Assembly: GCF_030296595.1 (NCBI RefSeq)
Contig: NZ_AP027731.1
Location: 1,922,001 to 1,986,000 of the forward strand
DNA: 64,000 nt
Source: Naasia aerilata
GTDB taxonomy: Bacteria > Actinomycetota > Actinomycetes > Actinomycetales > Microbacteriaceae
Direction: 5' to 3'
Part shown: one piece after another, positions 1-9,070 of the stretch
How positions within the stretch are numbered: position 1 is the first letter of the stretch
How the letters are laid out: every line of letters begins with the position of its first letter
The notes under the pieces: generated by a model
Database searches by the model: none
The model's input: the letters and a program-made list of their open reading frames with translations, nothing else
What the model was told of the DNA's origin: nothing
Translations under genes and position numbers: made by a program

Positions 1-149
1 TGGAGAGGCTGCAGGCCTCCGGGGTCGAGGTCTTGTTCTCCACCTCGCACTTCGATCGACACGACATGGACTGGGCATTCGTCGAGGACGGCTTCGGGAA
101 TGTCATCGAAATCCTGTCCTACCGCTCCCTGCCGTCCAGCGACGGCTGA
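1..149 (+). CDS. C-terminal fragment of a VOC (glyoxalase-fold) protein, cut by the window start
   Basis: An open frame enters from the left edge (first full codon at base 3) and ends at the TGA at 147-149. The 48 visible residues contain the segment DWAFVEDGFGNVIEIL. This resembles the last beta strand of vicinal-oxygen-chelate proteins, where a DPDGNxIEL-like motif supplies the final metal-ligand Glu. Nothing more can be said about substrate from so short a tail. A frame this short could be coincidental, but the motif and the stop before a clear intergenic gap favour a real gene end. Confidence 0.5.
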   Translation, partial: ERLQASGVEVLFSTSHFDRHDMDWAFVEDGFGNVIEILSYRSLPSSDG

Positions 150-275
150 GATCCCCTGCACTTCCTGCGTCAGCAGGGAAACCGGCGCCCCAGGCGTCCC
201 CTTGAAAAGCACAGCCCATGCGCGGTCCGGTCCACAGTGGTGTGACAGGTGCCGCCGAAGCGATCGGAAGCACAC

Positions 276-1820
276 ATGAACAGAAGAATCGGCAAGGGAT
301 GGATCGCCGGCGTCGCCGTCGCGTCCGTCCTTGCACTCGCCGCTTGCTCGTCGGGAAACAGCGGCACGCCCGCCGCCCAGGAAGACGCTGGCGGGCCAAT
401 CGACAGCGCCGTCGTGTCGCTGCCGGCTCCCAGCCTGAGCTTCGACCCCACCGCCTCGGTCTCGGCCACGGATCGTGTGACGTACCAGATGCTCAACGCC
501 ACTCTCGTGAATCTCGAGTTCGACGGCACCGTCTCGCCCGGGCTCGCCGAGTCGTACGAGTTCAATGACGACTTCACGACTTTCACCGCGCACCTCCGGA
601 AGGCCGCGAAGTTCTCGGATGGCTCGCCCATCACCGCGGCGGATGTCGCCGCGACCTTCACGCGCCACATCGGCGTGAAGGACTCGACCATCGGCTCCAC
701 CCTGAACCGCGTCGCGTCGGTCGTGGCAGACGGCGATGACACCGTCGTGTTCACGTTCCCTGCTCCCTTCCCCTCCTTCGTGTCCGCCCTCTCCCAGGGC
801 GCCCTCGGCGTCGTTCCCGCTGCCTCGCTCGAAGACGCCGACGCGTACTACACGGCCCCGGAGGTCACCTCGGGCCAGTACACGATCGATGCCGGCTGGG
901 CCTCCAACAGGCTGGAGCTGACGGCCAACGAGGACTACTGGGGCCCTCAGCCGATCGTCAAGGATCTGACGCTCACCGTCATCGAGGATGCCAACAGCGC
1001 GATCAGCCAGCTGCAGAGCGGCCAGATCGACTTCGCGGGCGATCTCGCGCCCAACTTCATCACGCAGATCGAGGGCACCGACGGGATCGACGTTCTGATG
1101 AGCGACGTGTTCGGGTTCTTCGATGTGCGGCTCAACAACCGGTCGGGTCCCTTCTCGGATGTCAACATGCGCAAGGCCGTGAACGCGGCGATCGACCGTG
1201 AGGAGATCGTCAGCTCGATCTGGGGCGACAACAACAGCCCCCAGTCCGGCTTCTGGCCCGACTCAATGGAGGGTCACGTCGATCGGGACGTGAAGCAGGA
1301 TCTGCCGGCCGCCAAGAAGTTCCTGGCCGACACGGACTGCGCCGACGGCTGCTCGGTGCGCATGATGTATTCCGACCAGGACTTCCCATTCTCGGGACAG
1401 CTCGCCCTGATGGTTCAGAGCCAGCTCGCCGAGGTCGGCATCGAGGTCCAGCTCGAGAAGCTCGACGCGTCCACCATGATCGACCGCCTCTTCGCCGGGG
1501 AGTACGACATGGTGCCCGGCGCCATGGCGTCGAGCGGCAACGTGCCGGACCCCCTGCTCGCCAACGCGCTGCTCGGTACCGGCTTCCTCAAGGCGGAGTT
1601 CACCGGGTACAACTCGGATGAGATGAACGGCCTGATCCAGACCGTGAACGTCAATGACGGAGACCCGCGCACGAAGGCGATCAAGCAGATCGAAGAGCAG
1701 TTCGTCAAGGACCAGCCCTACGTGACGCTCGCCCCGTGGGTCCGTGGCTCCGCCAGCACGCTGCCCAAGGGCGTCTTCGCCCTCGTCGGCGCCACCGCCA
1801 AGATGGGAAGCGTCGACTGA
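276..1820 (+). CDS. ABC transporter substrate-binding lipoprotein, family 5 (peptide/oligosaccharide type)
   Basis: This 514-residue protein has a lipoprotein signal peptide (MNRR start, hydrophobic core, lipobox LAAC with Cys24) and the body of a family 5 binding protein (DppA/OppA/NikA fold), so it should be anchored outside the membrane and capture the ligand. ATG at 276 was chosen because it places the signal peptide at the N-terminus; an in-frame GTG at 249 would add nine charged residues. It is first in a tightly coupled operon: its TGA overlaps the next ATG by one base. Family 5 proteins bind peptides but also oligosaccharides and opines, and the following dehydrogenase gene makes a sugar-like ligand possible. 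The ligand cannot be read from sequence. Confidence 0.9.
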   Translation: MNRRIGKGWIAGVAVASVLALAACSSGNSGTPAAQEDAGGPIDSAVVSLPAPSLSFDPTASVSATDRVTYQMLNATLVNLEFDGTVSPGLAESYEFNDDFTTFTAHLRKAAKFSDGSPITAADVAATFTRHIGVKDSTIGSTLNRVASVVADGDDTVVFTFPAPFPSFVSALSQGALGVVPAASLEDADAYYTAPEVTSGQYTIDAGWASNRLELTANEDYWGPQPIVKDLTLTVIEDANSAISQLQSGQIDFAGDLAPNFITQIEGTDGIDVLMSDVFGFFDVRLNNRSGPFSDVNMRKAVNAAIDREEIVSSIWGDNNSPQSGFWPDSMEGHVDRDVKQDLPAAKKFLADTDCADGCSVRMMYSDQDFPFSGQLALMVQSQLAEVGIEVQLEKLDASTMIDRLFAGEYDMVPGAMASSGNVPDPLLANALLGTGFLKAEFTGYNSDEMNGLIQTVNVNDGDPRTKAIKQIEEQFVKDQPYVTLAPWVRGSASTLPKGVFALVGATAKMGSVD

Positions 1821-2773
1821 TGAAGGCACGAGCAGGCTGGAGCCGCGTAGCCCGCATGTCGGGCCAGGCGGTCCTGACACTCGCTTCGATCGTGGTCCTG
1901 GTATTCCTGCTCGTGCGGCTCATCCCCGGTGACCCCGTGAAAGTGATCCTGGGAGTCGAGTACACCCCGGAGAAGGCCGCGGCACTGCGCGCCCAGCTCA
2001 ATCTCGACAAGTCCATCCCGGAGCAGTTCGTCGCCTATATCGGCGGGCTGCTCCGGGGTGACCTGGGGCAGTCGACCGCACAGCGCGGACGCAGCGTCAC
2101 CGACGTGATCGCGGGGGCGCTCCCCACCACGATGTCGCTCGTCATCGCGGGCATCCTTCTCGGCGTCATCGTCGGAACGACCCTCGGGCTCTTGGCTGCG
2201 ATCAGCACCCGGAGGGGAGTGGACGTCACGGTGCGCACCTGGGGAATGCTGTCCTTCTCGGTGCCAACGTTCCTGGTGGCGCTGCTGCTGATCTTCGTGT
2301 TCGCCCTGAGCCTGCGGATCCTGCCCGCGGGCGGATGGCCGAATGCCTGGCCGGACAACCTGCTGTACTTGATCCTCCCGGCGATCGCACTGTCGGTTCA
2401 CCTCGCGACGGCGATCTCGAGAACGGTGCGACAGGGGGCCATCGACACGATGGGCCAGCAGCACATGGAGGCCGCATTCGCCCGCGGCCTCCCGCCTCGC
2501 CTGCTGAACCTTCGCCACGTGCTGCCGAACAGCGTCCTGCCGGTGCTCACCATCGTGGGCATCAGCTTCGGAACACTTCTCACCGGAGCGATCATCGTCG
2601 AAGCAGTCTTCGGCATTCCGGGACTCGGCGCGGAGATGACGAGGGCGGTCGGGCGTCGCGACTATCCCGTCGTGCAGGGCATCGCGCTCGTCACCGGTGT
2701 CGTCGTGGTCCTGAGCAGCTTCGTCGTCGAATCCCTGTACACCTTCGTCGATCCCCGAGCGAGGACCTTGTGA
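1820..2773 (+). CDS. ABC transporter permease, DppB type
   Basis: The 317-residue integral membrane protein has about six hydrophobic segments and the typical inner-membrane component loop before the C-terminus (ILPNSVLPVLTIVGISFGTLLTGAIIVE region, EAA-type). An N-terminal helix is followed by the RLIPGDPV motif of DppB/OppB permeases. The start is the ATG at 1820 overlapping the binding-protein stop (TGATG); a longer frame reaches upstream but only as a shadow. The stop overlaps the GTG of the next permease (GTGA). It should form the heterodimeric channel with the next gene product. Confidence 0.92.
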   Translation: MKARAGWSRVARMSGQAVLTLASIVVLVFLLVRLIPGDPVKVILGVEYTPEKAAALRAQLNLDKSIPEQFVAYIGGLLRGDLGQSTAQRGRSVTDVIAGALPTTMSLVIAGILLGVIVGTTLGLLAAISTRRGVDVTVRTWGMLSFSVPTFLVALLLIFVFALSLRILPAGGWPNAWPDNLLYLILPAIALSVHLATAISRTVRQGAIDTMGQQHMEAAFARGLPPRLLNLRHVLPNSVLPVLTIVGISFGTLLTGAIIVEAVFGIPGLGAEMTRAVGRRDYPVVQGIALVTGVVVVLSSFVVESLYTFVDPRARTL

Positions 2774-3716
2774 ACCAGCCCATCGTGAGCGAGTCGACGA
2801 CCAGGGATCTCAGGACGAGGGACGCAATCGCCCCTCGCGCCCCGAAGCAGCGGAGGCCCATCTTCGCGGTCGGCTGGGCCCGCCAGGCCTTCGGAGCGTC
2901 AGTCAGCAGAACCGTCGGGATCGTCATCTTCGGACTGATCGTCCTGCTGTGCATCGTCGTGCCGATCGTCTCGCCGTACCAGGCGAACGACTTCGTGGGG
3001 CTGGCGTTCCAGCCGCCCAGCCTCGCCCATCCGTTCGGCACGGACGCGGTCGGCCGAGACCTGTTCGTGCGGACCTGGGAGGGAGGTCGAGTCGACCTCA
3101 TCGCCGCCGCTATCGTCACGGGCTTCGCCCTTCTCGTCGGCACCACTCTCGGCACGCTCGCTGGCTCGTCCCGCCAGCGGTGGCTGGACTCCTTCTCATG
3201 CGGATCGTGGACGCGGTGATCGCCTTTCCACTGGTCATCCTGCTGCTCGCGCTCGTCGTCGTCATCGGCACCGATCGGGCCTGGGGGCCAGCGCCGGCAG
3301 GCCTGATCGCGTCCATGACGGCTCTCATGGCCGTCATGTGGGCTGGCTACGCTCGCATGGCTAGAGGCCAGTCCCTGGCAATGCGGGACTCGGACTTCGT
3401 CCTTGCGACCCGCGTCGCGGGCCTCTCCAGCGGGCGCATCATCTTGAGGCACATCGCCCCAGGCGTCGGTCGCATAACCCTGGCACTCGCGGTGAGCGAC
3501 ATCGTCCTCGTGGTGACCATCCTGTCCTCGCTGCCCTTCCTGGGAGCCGGTGTGCAGCCGCCCGCGGCGGAGTGGGGAAGCATCATGTACGAAGGCCGCG
3601 GGTTCCTCCGACAGGCATGGTGGATCACCCTCCTTCCCGGCGCAGTGGTCGCACTCACGGGTCTCTCGCTGAGCTTCATCGCCGACTCGCTGCTCGACTC
3701 GAGGAACAAGAAATGA
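2770..3716 (+). CDS. ABC transporter permease, DppC type (frameshifted as read)
   Basis: The GTG at 2770 overlaps the DppB stop. The N-terminal half shows the DppC hallmarks: a hydrophobic helix, then HPFGTDAVGRDLFVR. The frame then runs off at about 3195, and the rest (MRIVDAVIAFPL, then the EAA-like segment LATRVAGLSSGRIILRHIAPG) continues one frame over. One missing base near CTTCTCATG (3193-3200) restores a continuous protein of about 315 residues, the normal length for DppC. All other genes of the operon look intact and coupled, so a sequence error is more likely than a dead gene. The stop overlaps the ATPase start by four bases. Confidence 0.85.
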
Positions 3717-5365
3717 CAACAGAATCGTCGGTCGGTAGCCCGCTTCTCGAGGTCCAGGGCCTCCACGTCCGCCTCGGCGGACGGGAGGTGATCGACGACG
3801 TCAGCTTCTCGATCAAGCGCGGTGACTCCCTCGCCCTAGTAGGAGAGTCGGGCTCGGGCAAGACGGTCACTGCTCGGGTCGTCACCGGACTGATCGACCG
3901 GATCGGAGGAGTGGTCACGAGTGGCCGGGTCGTCTTCGACGGCCAGGAGCTGCGGCAGGGCGACAACCAGCAGTGGGCGGCGATTCGGGGAAGGCGGATG
4001 GCGCTGGTCCCGCAAGCCTCCCTGTCGAGCCTCGATCCTGTGATGCGGGTAGGCAAGCAGCTGGCCGAGACGGTCTCCGTCCTCGATGCGGGGGCGGATG
4101 TCCGTCCGCGGTCACTCGAGCTTCTGGAACAGGTCCACATGCCTCGGCCGCAAGAGGTCCTCCGGGCGTTCCCGCACGAGCTTTCCGGCGGCATGCGCCA
4201 GCGTGTGATGATCGCGCTGGCGTTGGCCGGGCGTCCCGAGCTCATCGTCGCGGACGAGCCCACCACGGCCCTCGATGTGACGGTGCAGGCGGGGATCCTT
4301 CGGCTGCTGGGTGAGCTTCGCCGCGAAACCGGCATGACCCTCCTCATGATCGCTCACGACCTCGCGGTGGTAGGGCTCGTCTCGGACGAGGTCGCCGTGA
4401 TGCGATCCGGGCGGCTGCTCGAATCCGGTGCCACCGCCACCGTGCTCAGCACGCCGGAGCACGCCTACACGAAGGCGCTCCTTGCCGCTCGCCCCGAAGC
4501 GTCGAAACCCGGCGCCCCGCTGGCGGTGCTCGATCGCGAGACCGGTGAACTCCGTGCGCCTGCCGCACTGCCCTCCGTCGCAACGGATGGCGCGGTGGTC
4601 CTCACCGTGAAGGACGCGACCGTGACCTACCGTCACGCAAGTTCCCCTGCCCTTGCGCCGGTGAGCCTCGACATCCAGGCGGGCGCCTCGATCGGCCTGG
4701 TAGGGGAGAGCGGAAGCGGCAAGACGACCCTGGGGCGCGTGATCGTCGGGGCCCTTCGGCCGACAACCGGCGAGGTGCTGGTGCACGGCAAGACGTGGCA
4801 GGAGGTCCGTGGCCGCAACCCCATCCGGCGGGACGTGCAGATGATCTTCCAGGACCCCTACGGGTCACTGACCCCGTGGCGGACGCCTCGGCAGGCGGTG
4901 GCTGAGGTGCTGCAGCGCTGGCGCGGGCTCTCCCGCTCCGCCTCTCTCGCGCAGGCCGGCGACCTCCTTGATGAGGTCGGTCTCCCACGACTCACCTTCG
5001 ACAAGCTTCCCCGACAGCTGAGTGGCGGTCAGTGTCAGCGAGTTGGAATCGCTCGAGCGCTCGCAAGTGAGCCGCGCCTCATCGTCGCCGACGAGCCGAC
5101 CTCGTCCCTCGACATCTCCGCGCAGGCGCAGATCCTCAACCTCCTGATGAGCCTGCGCGCGTCGCACGGGCTGTCGCTGGTGCTGATCTCCCACGACCTC
5201 TCGGTCATCCGGCACATGACCGACACTGCGCTCGTCATGAAGAACGGTGTTGTTGTGGAGCGTGGCCCCTCGACCAAGCTGTTCACCGATCCGGATGATG
5301 AGTACACCAGGCAGCTGGTTGCGGCTACGCCGGTCCTGGACTCCGTCCCGGGAGTGACCCCGTGA
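3713..5365 (+). CDS. ABC transporter ATP-binding protein, fused DppD-DppF type
   Basis: The 550-residue protein contains two complete ATPase domains in tandem. Domain one has Walker A GESGSGKT (residues 44-51), signature LSGGMRQRV and Walker B LIVADEPTTALD. Domain two has GESGSGKTTLGR, LSGGQCQRV and LIVADEPTSSLD. Each domain keeps its own switch His. Fusing the DppD and DppF subunits in one chain is common in Actinobacteria. The ATG at 3713 sits inside the permease stop (ATGA) and the stop overlaps the next gene's GTG, so translation of the whole operon is coupled. Confidence 0.93.
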   Translation: MTTESSVGSPLLEVQGLHVRLGGREVIDDVSFSIKRGDSLALVGESGSGKTVTARVVTGLIDRIGGVVTSGRVVFDGQELRQGDNQQWAAIRGRRMALVPQASLSSLDPVMRVGKQLAETVSVLDAGADVRPRSLELLEQVHMPRPQEVLRAFPHELSGGMRQRVMIALALAGRPELIVADEPTTALDVTVQAGILRLLGELRRETGMTLLMIAHDLAVVGLVSDEVAVMRSGRLLESGATATVLSTPEHAYTKALLAARPEASKPGAPLAVLDRETGELRAPAALPSVATDGAVVLTVKDATVTYRHASSPALAPVSLDIQAGASIGLVGESGSGKTTLGRVIVGALRPTTGEVLVHGKTWQEVRGRNPIRRDVQMIFQDPYGSLTPWRTPRQAVAEVLQRWRGLSRSASLAQAGDLLDEVGLPRLTFDKLPRQLSGGQCQRVGIARALASEPRLIVADEPTSSLDISAQAQILNLLMSLRASHGLSLVLISHDLSVIRHMTDTALVMKNGVVVERGPSTKLFTDPDDEYTRQLVAATPVLDSVPGVTP

Positions 5366-6353
5366 CGATCGGGGTCGCACAGCTCGGCACCTGGCATGTG
5401 CACGCGGCTCACCACGTGAAGGCGGCCCGGAGCAACGCGGCGACGAATGCCGCCGTCGTATGGGACTCGCGACCCGGTGCGGCACGCTCGTTCGGGGAAC
5501 AGCACGGTCTTCCGAGTCAGGAGGACCTGACGGCCGTCCTGGCGAGGGACGATGTGCAGGCCGTTGTCGTCGACACCGCCACCACGGAGCACTTTCCGGT
5601 GATCTCGGCCGCTCTGCGTGCGGGGAAGCATGTCTTCAGCGAGAAGGTGCTCGCCCCGACCACCCGCGAGGTGGACGCGCTCATCGCACTCGCCGACGAG
5701 CATGCCCTGGTCCTCGGGGTGTCCCTTCAGCGTCTCATCGAGGCGCCCGTGCGCACGGTGAAGCGGCTCATCGACGAGGGACGGCTGGGGCGCGTCACCG
5801 GGAGCAGGATCCGCTACGCCCACCACGGGGCGGTCGGCACTCCCTGGATCCCGGAGCACTTCTTCTCATTGGCTGAAACGGGGGCGGCGCCGTGATCGAT
5901 CTCGGCGCGCACCCCCTGTATCTGTCGATGCTGGTGCATGGTGAGGCTCCGGACCACCTGACAGCGCAGGTCGGGTTCGTCACCGGGCGGGAGGTCGAGG
6001 ACAACGCTGCGGCCCTGCTCCGCTACCCCGGCGGGGTTCTCGGGGTCGCCGAGATGAGCATGGTCGGGAACTACATGGGCTACTCGCTGGAGGTCGTCGG
6101 CACAGAGGGCAGTGTGGCGGTCGGTCCCGCGGACCAACGGGTGATGCTGCGCACGGGACAGGCCGCCGACTGGGCGGAGCAGGAGCTGTCCCCGGCCCTT
6201 GCGGACCCGTTCGATCAGTGGGTGGAATGGGTTGTCGCCGGTCGGACGGATCCGGAGCACCTTCCTCTGGTGCGGAACGTGACGCGTGCCATCGAGGCGG
6301 CGTATAGATCGGCGGAAGCTGGAACCGTCGTCGCCCTCTCCTCGCTGTCGTGA
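5362..6353 (+). CDS. Gfo/Idh/MocA-family dehydrogenase (frameshifted as read)
   Basis: The N-terminal Rossmann half reads from GTG at 5362 and includes the GKHVFSEKVLAPT segment, the Gfo/Idh/MocA version of the EKP motif. The frame breaks in the G run at 5880-5884. Adding one G gives TGGGAVIDLGAHP, the family's conserved catalytic-loop motif, and the remainder (5892-6353) continues in frame. The repaired protein is about 330 residues, normal for the family. These enzymes oxidise or reduce sugars, inositols and related polyols with NAD(P). Its coupling to an importer suggests it acts on the imported compound. Specificity is unknown. Confidence 0.82.
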
Positions 6354-7555
6354 CGTCGAAGGACGACGGAAAGGTCAGTCCCGTCGTCATCGCGGTGCTC
6401 GGCGTCCTCTCTGGCGTGGGTCCGTTCAGCCTCGACGCGTACTTGCCCGCGTTCCCCGCCATCGCGGCGGACTTCGGGGTGACAGCGAGCGCCGTGCAGC
6501 TGACCTTGACGGCATGTCTGGTCGGTCTCGCGCTCGGACAGCTCGTGATCGGACCCTGGGCAGATCGGGTGGGTCGACGCCTTCCGCTGCTCCTCGGCAC
6601 GCTCGGCTACTTGGTGACGTCGCTCGCCTGCGCGGCGTCCTCATCGATCGAGGTGTTCACCCTCCTCCGCTTCACCCAGGGGTTCTGCGGCGCCGCCGGT
6701 CTGGTGATCGCGCGCGCTGTGGTGCGCGACGTCGCGTCCGGCCGAATCGCCGTCCGCATCTACTCCCAGTTGGCGTTCGTCTCCGGCATCGCTCCGATCG
6801 TGGCCCCGCTGCTCGGCGCTGCCGCGCTCACGATGGTTTCCTGGCGAGGCGTCTTCGTGGGCTTGGCCGTCCTGGGTGCGCTGCTCGCCGGTTCGACCTG
6901 GCTGCTCCTCAAGGAGACCCATCCGATCGAATCTCGGGTGACCGGTCCCTTCCGCTCGTCCTTCCTGGTGTTCGGCGTGCTCCTCCGCATTAGAGCATTC
7001 GCCGGTTACGTCCTGGTGGGAGGGTTGGCAGCCGCGATCCTGTTCGGCTACATCTCCGGCTCGTCCTTCGTCGTGCAGGAGATATACGGCGGGACTCCCG
7101 GTGAGTTCGCCCTGATCTTCGCAATCAACGGCATCGGCCTCGCTCTCGCTGGTCAGGTGAACGCCCGGATCGCGCCACGGGTGGGCGCGCCGTTCATGTT
7201 GCGCGTTGGACTGCTCGTCCAGGTGGTCGCGACAGCCGGACTGGCACTGTTCGTGTTTCTCGGTGGGCGGGGATCCCTGTGGGCGGTCGCAGTTCTTCTC
7301 TTCCTCGCGATCGCGCCTCTCGGCATGGTGATGCCGAACGCCGTGGCTGTAAGCATGGGGCAGGCGCGAGGTCATGCCGGAACAGCCTCCGCGCTCCTAG
7401 GCGTGACCACCTTCCTGTTCGGAGCTGCGGTCACGCCGCTGAGCGGACTGGGTCAGCCCGCCGTCGCGATGGTGCTGACGATGCTCGGAGCTGTGGCCGG
7501 TGCGCTGGTGGTCGTCTTCATTCTGAGGCGCAAGGTCACTCTCGAAGACGGGTGA
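6350..7555 (+). CDS. MFS drug-resistance transporter, Bcr/CflA type
   Basis: The 401-residue protein has about 12 membrane spans and the LPAFPAIAADF motif after the first helix, typical of the Bcr/CflA drug:H+ antiporter subfamily, followed by the MFS signature WADRVGRRLPLL between helices 2 and 3. The GTG at 6350 overlaps the stop of the dehydrogenase gene, so it belongs to the same six-gene coupled operon. Exporters of this group move bicyclomycin, chloramphenicol or sulfonamide-like compounds. Here it might expel a toxic product of the pathway, but that is inference. Confidence 0.85.
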   Translation: MTSKDDGKVSPVVIAVLGVLSGVGPFSLDAYLPAFPAIAADFGVTASAVQLTLTACLVGLALGQLVIGPWADRVGRRLPLLLGTLGYLVTSLACAASSSIEVFTLLRFTQGFCGAAGLVIARAVVRDVASGRIAVRIYSQLAFVSGIAPIVAPLLGAAALTMVSWRGVFVGLAVLGALLAGSTWLLLKETHPIESRVTGPFRSSFLVFGVLLRIRAFAGYVLVGGLAAAILFGYISGSSFVVQEIYGGTPGEFALIFAINGIGLALAGQVNARIAPRVGAPFMLRVGLLVQVVATAGLALFVFLGGRGSLWAVAVLLFLAIAPLGMVMPNAVAVSMGQARGHAGTASALLGVTTFLFGAAVTPLSGLGQPAVAMVLTMLGAVAGALVVVFILRRKVTLEDG

Positions 7556-7608
7556 GACCCGCAGGGCCTCGCGCGTCGGGTGTCGGTGGGTGCGGCCACG
7601 CTGGAGGC

Positions 7609-8480
7609 GTGGGTTCTTCGAGGGTCGCCGTGGCAACCGCGTCCGTGGTGCGGGATCTCGACGAGGACGGTGCGCTGCTGCTGAGCGCGCTCGCGTCCGC
7701 CGGATGCGACGCCCGCCCTGCCGTCTGGGACGATCCGGACGAGGATTGGGACGCATTCGATGCGGTGCTGGTGCGCAGCGTCTGGGACTACCCGCGCAGA
7801 CGCCCCGAGTTCCTCCGGTGGGCGGCCCGGTTCGAGCGCATCGCCAACCCGTATGACGTGCTCGCCTGGAACACCGACAAGCACTATCTCGCGGATCTCT
7901 CCCGCCACGGCGTCGCGATCGTCCCCACCCGTTTCGTCGAGCCGGGCGATCCTGCCGATCTCGGTGACTCCGACGTCGTCATCAAGCCCGCGGTGAGCAG
8001 CAGCGCGTCGGACACCGGGCGCTTCACCGGCAGCGATCCTGCGGCGGCGGCCCTGGTGGCCCGGCTGCATGCCGAGGGGCGTTCCGTGATGGTGCAGCCG
8101 TACGTGAACGGCATCGACGTGGACGGCGAGACGAGTCTGGTCTTCCTGGGCGGCGAGCTCTCGCACGCGATGCGCCGGGAGCCGCTCCTCGCAGACGGGG
8201 AGTGCGCACCCCGGTGGTGCCGGCCGATGTGCTGGGGGCCGTGCGGCGGGTGACGCCGTCGGCGGAGCAGGTGTCGCTCGCTTCCGCCGCGCTCGATGCG
8301 GCTCCCGGTGGGCGGCAGCGGCTGTCCTATGCGCGCGTCGACGTCCTGCCCGGACCGGCGGGGCCGGTGCTGCTCGAGCTCGAGGCGACCGACTGCTTCC
8401 TGTTCCTGGCATATGCCGCGCAGGCTTCCATCGACCGGCTGGCCGAGCATTTCGCCCGCCAGGTGGTGCGCCAGCGCTAG
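7609..8480 (+). CDS. ATP-grasp domain protein (frameshifted as read)
   Basis: The protein begins at a GTG at 7609 preceded by CTGGAGG. It contains segments characteristic of an ATP-grasp fold related to glutathione synthetase/RimK-like proteins: VRSVWDYPRR, NTDKHYL, VIKPAVSSSASDTGRF and, after the break, LLELEATDCFLFL with the metal-binding acid. The frame is lost around 8197-8203 next to a GGGG run, and one added base joins the parts into about 290 residues. Such proteins ligate amino or carboxylate groups using ATP; the substrate is unknown. A stand-alone gene, it is followed by a convergent MarR gene. Confidence 0.8.
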
Positions 8481-8507
8481 CGGGGCACGCGGGCGACCGT
8501 CACCCGG

Positions 8508-9007
8508 TCAGGACTGGCTGCTCGCTGCGGGGATCCGGGAGGGACGGCGCTGGGCGATGGGCACGCCGAGGCCTTCGGCTGCCTTGCGCAGCAGCGCCTC
8601 CAGCTGAGCGAGCTCGGCCGGTGTCATCGCAGACGCCATCTGCGCCTCGATCTCGTCGCCGGCGCGCTCGCACGCCTCGATGACCTGCTCGCCGCGCGCG
8701 GTCAGCCGCGCCTCGAGGATCCGGCCGTGCCCCTTCGCGGGGGATCGCTCCACGAGCCCGCTGTCGATGAGGCCCTTGAGGATCTGGTTCGCGCTCTGCG
8801 CCGTCACTCCGGTCCATCGGGCGAGGTCGGCGCTCGACATGTTGGGGATGCGGCGCAGCGCGAACATGCTCTGGTAGGCCGCTTCGCTCACCTCGTACTC
8901 CGCGAGCCGCAGCCGGAACTGGCTGTGGAAGGTGCGGTTGACGTGCCGGAGGGCATGCCGGAGCGTCGGATCGGGGCTCTCCGGGGAGGCCAGGTGACGC
9001 GGCTCAT
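8508..9007 (-). CDS. MarR-family transcriptional regulator (probable frameshift at the N-terminus)
   Basis: The clear part (from GTG at 8891) is a winged-helix core: NMSSADLARWTGVTAQSANQ recognition region and a wing ending in LTARGEQV. That start would leave out the first dimerisation helix. In the same frame upstream the residues PTLRHALRHVNRTFHSQ are good MarR sequence but have no start codon. An ATG at 9007 lies one frame away, and one missing base near 8996-9001 would link it, giving about 165 residues, the usual MarR size. The gene is convergent with the ATP-grasp gene and next to the LacI gene; its target is unknown. Confidence 0.75.
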
Positions 9008-9070
9008 CGGGTCCAGGATACGGCCGGCCCGTCCTTTGCCTAGCTGCAGCGACGAAGCGGCCTCGGGGCT

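Noticed and set aside
5362..6353. LigC-type 4-carboxy-2-hydroxymuconate semialdehyde dehydrogenase (same Gfo/Idh/MocA superfamily)
   Set aside because: It is coupled to the family-5 importer, far from the ring-cleavage genes, and shows only generic superfamily motifs.
8508..8891. Short 127-residue MarR starting at GTG 8891
   Set aside because: It would lack the first dimerisation helix although good MarR sequence continues upstream in frame.
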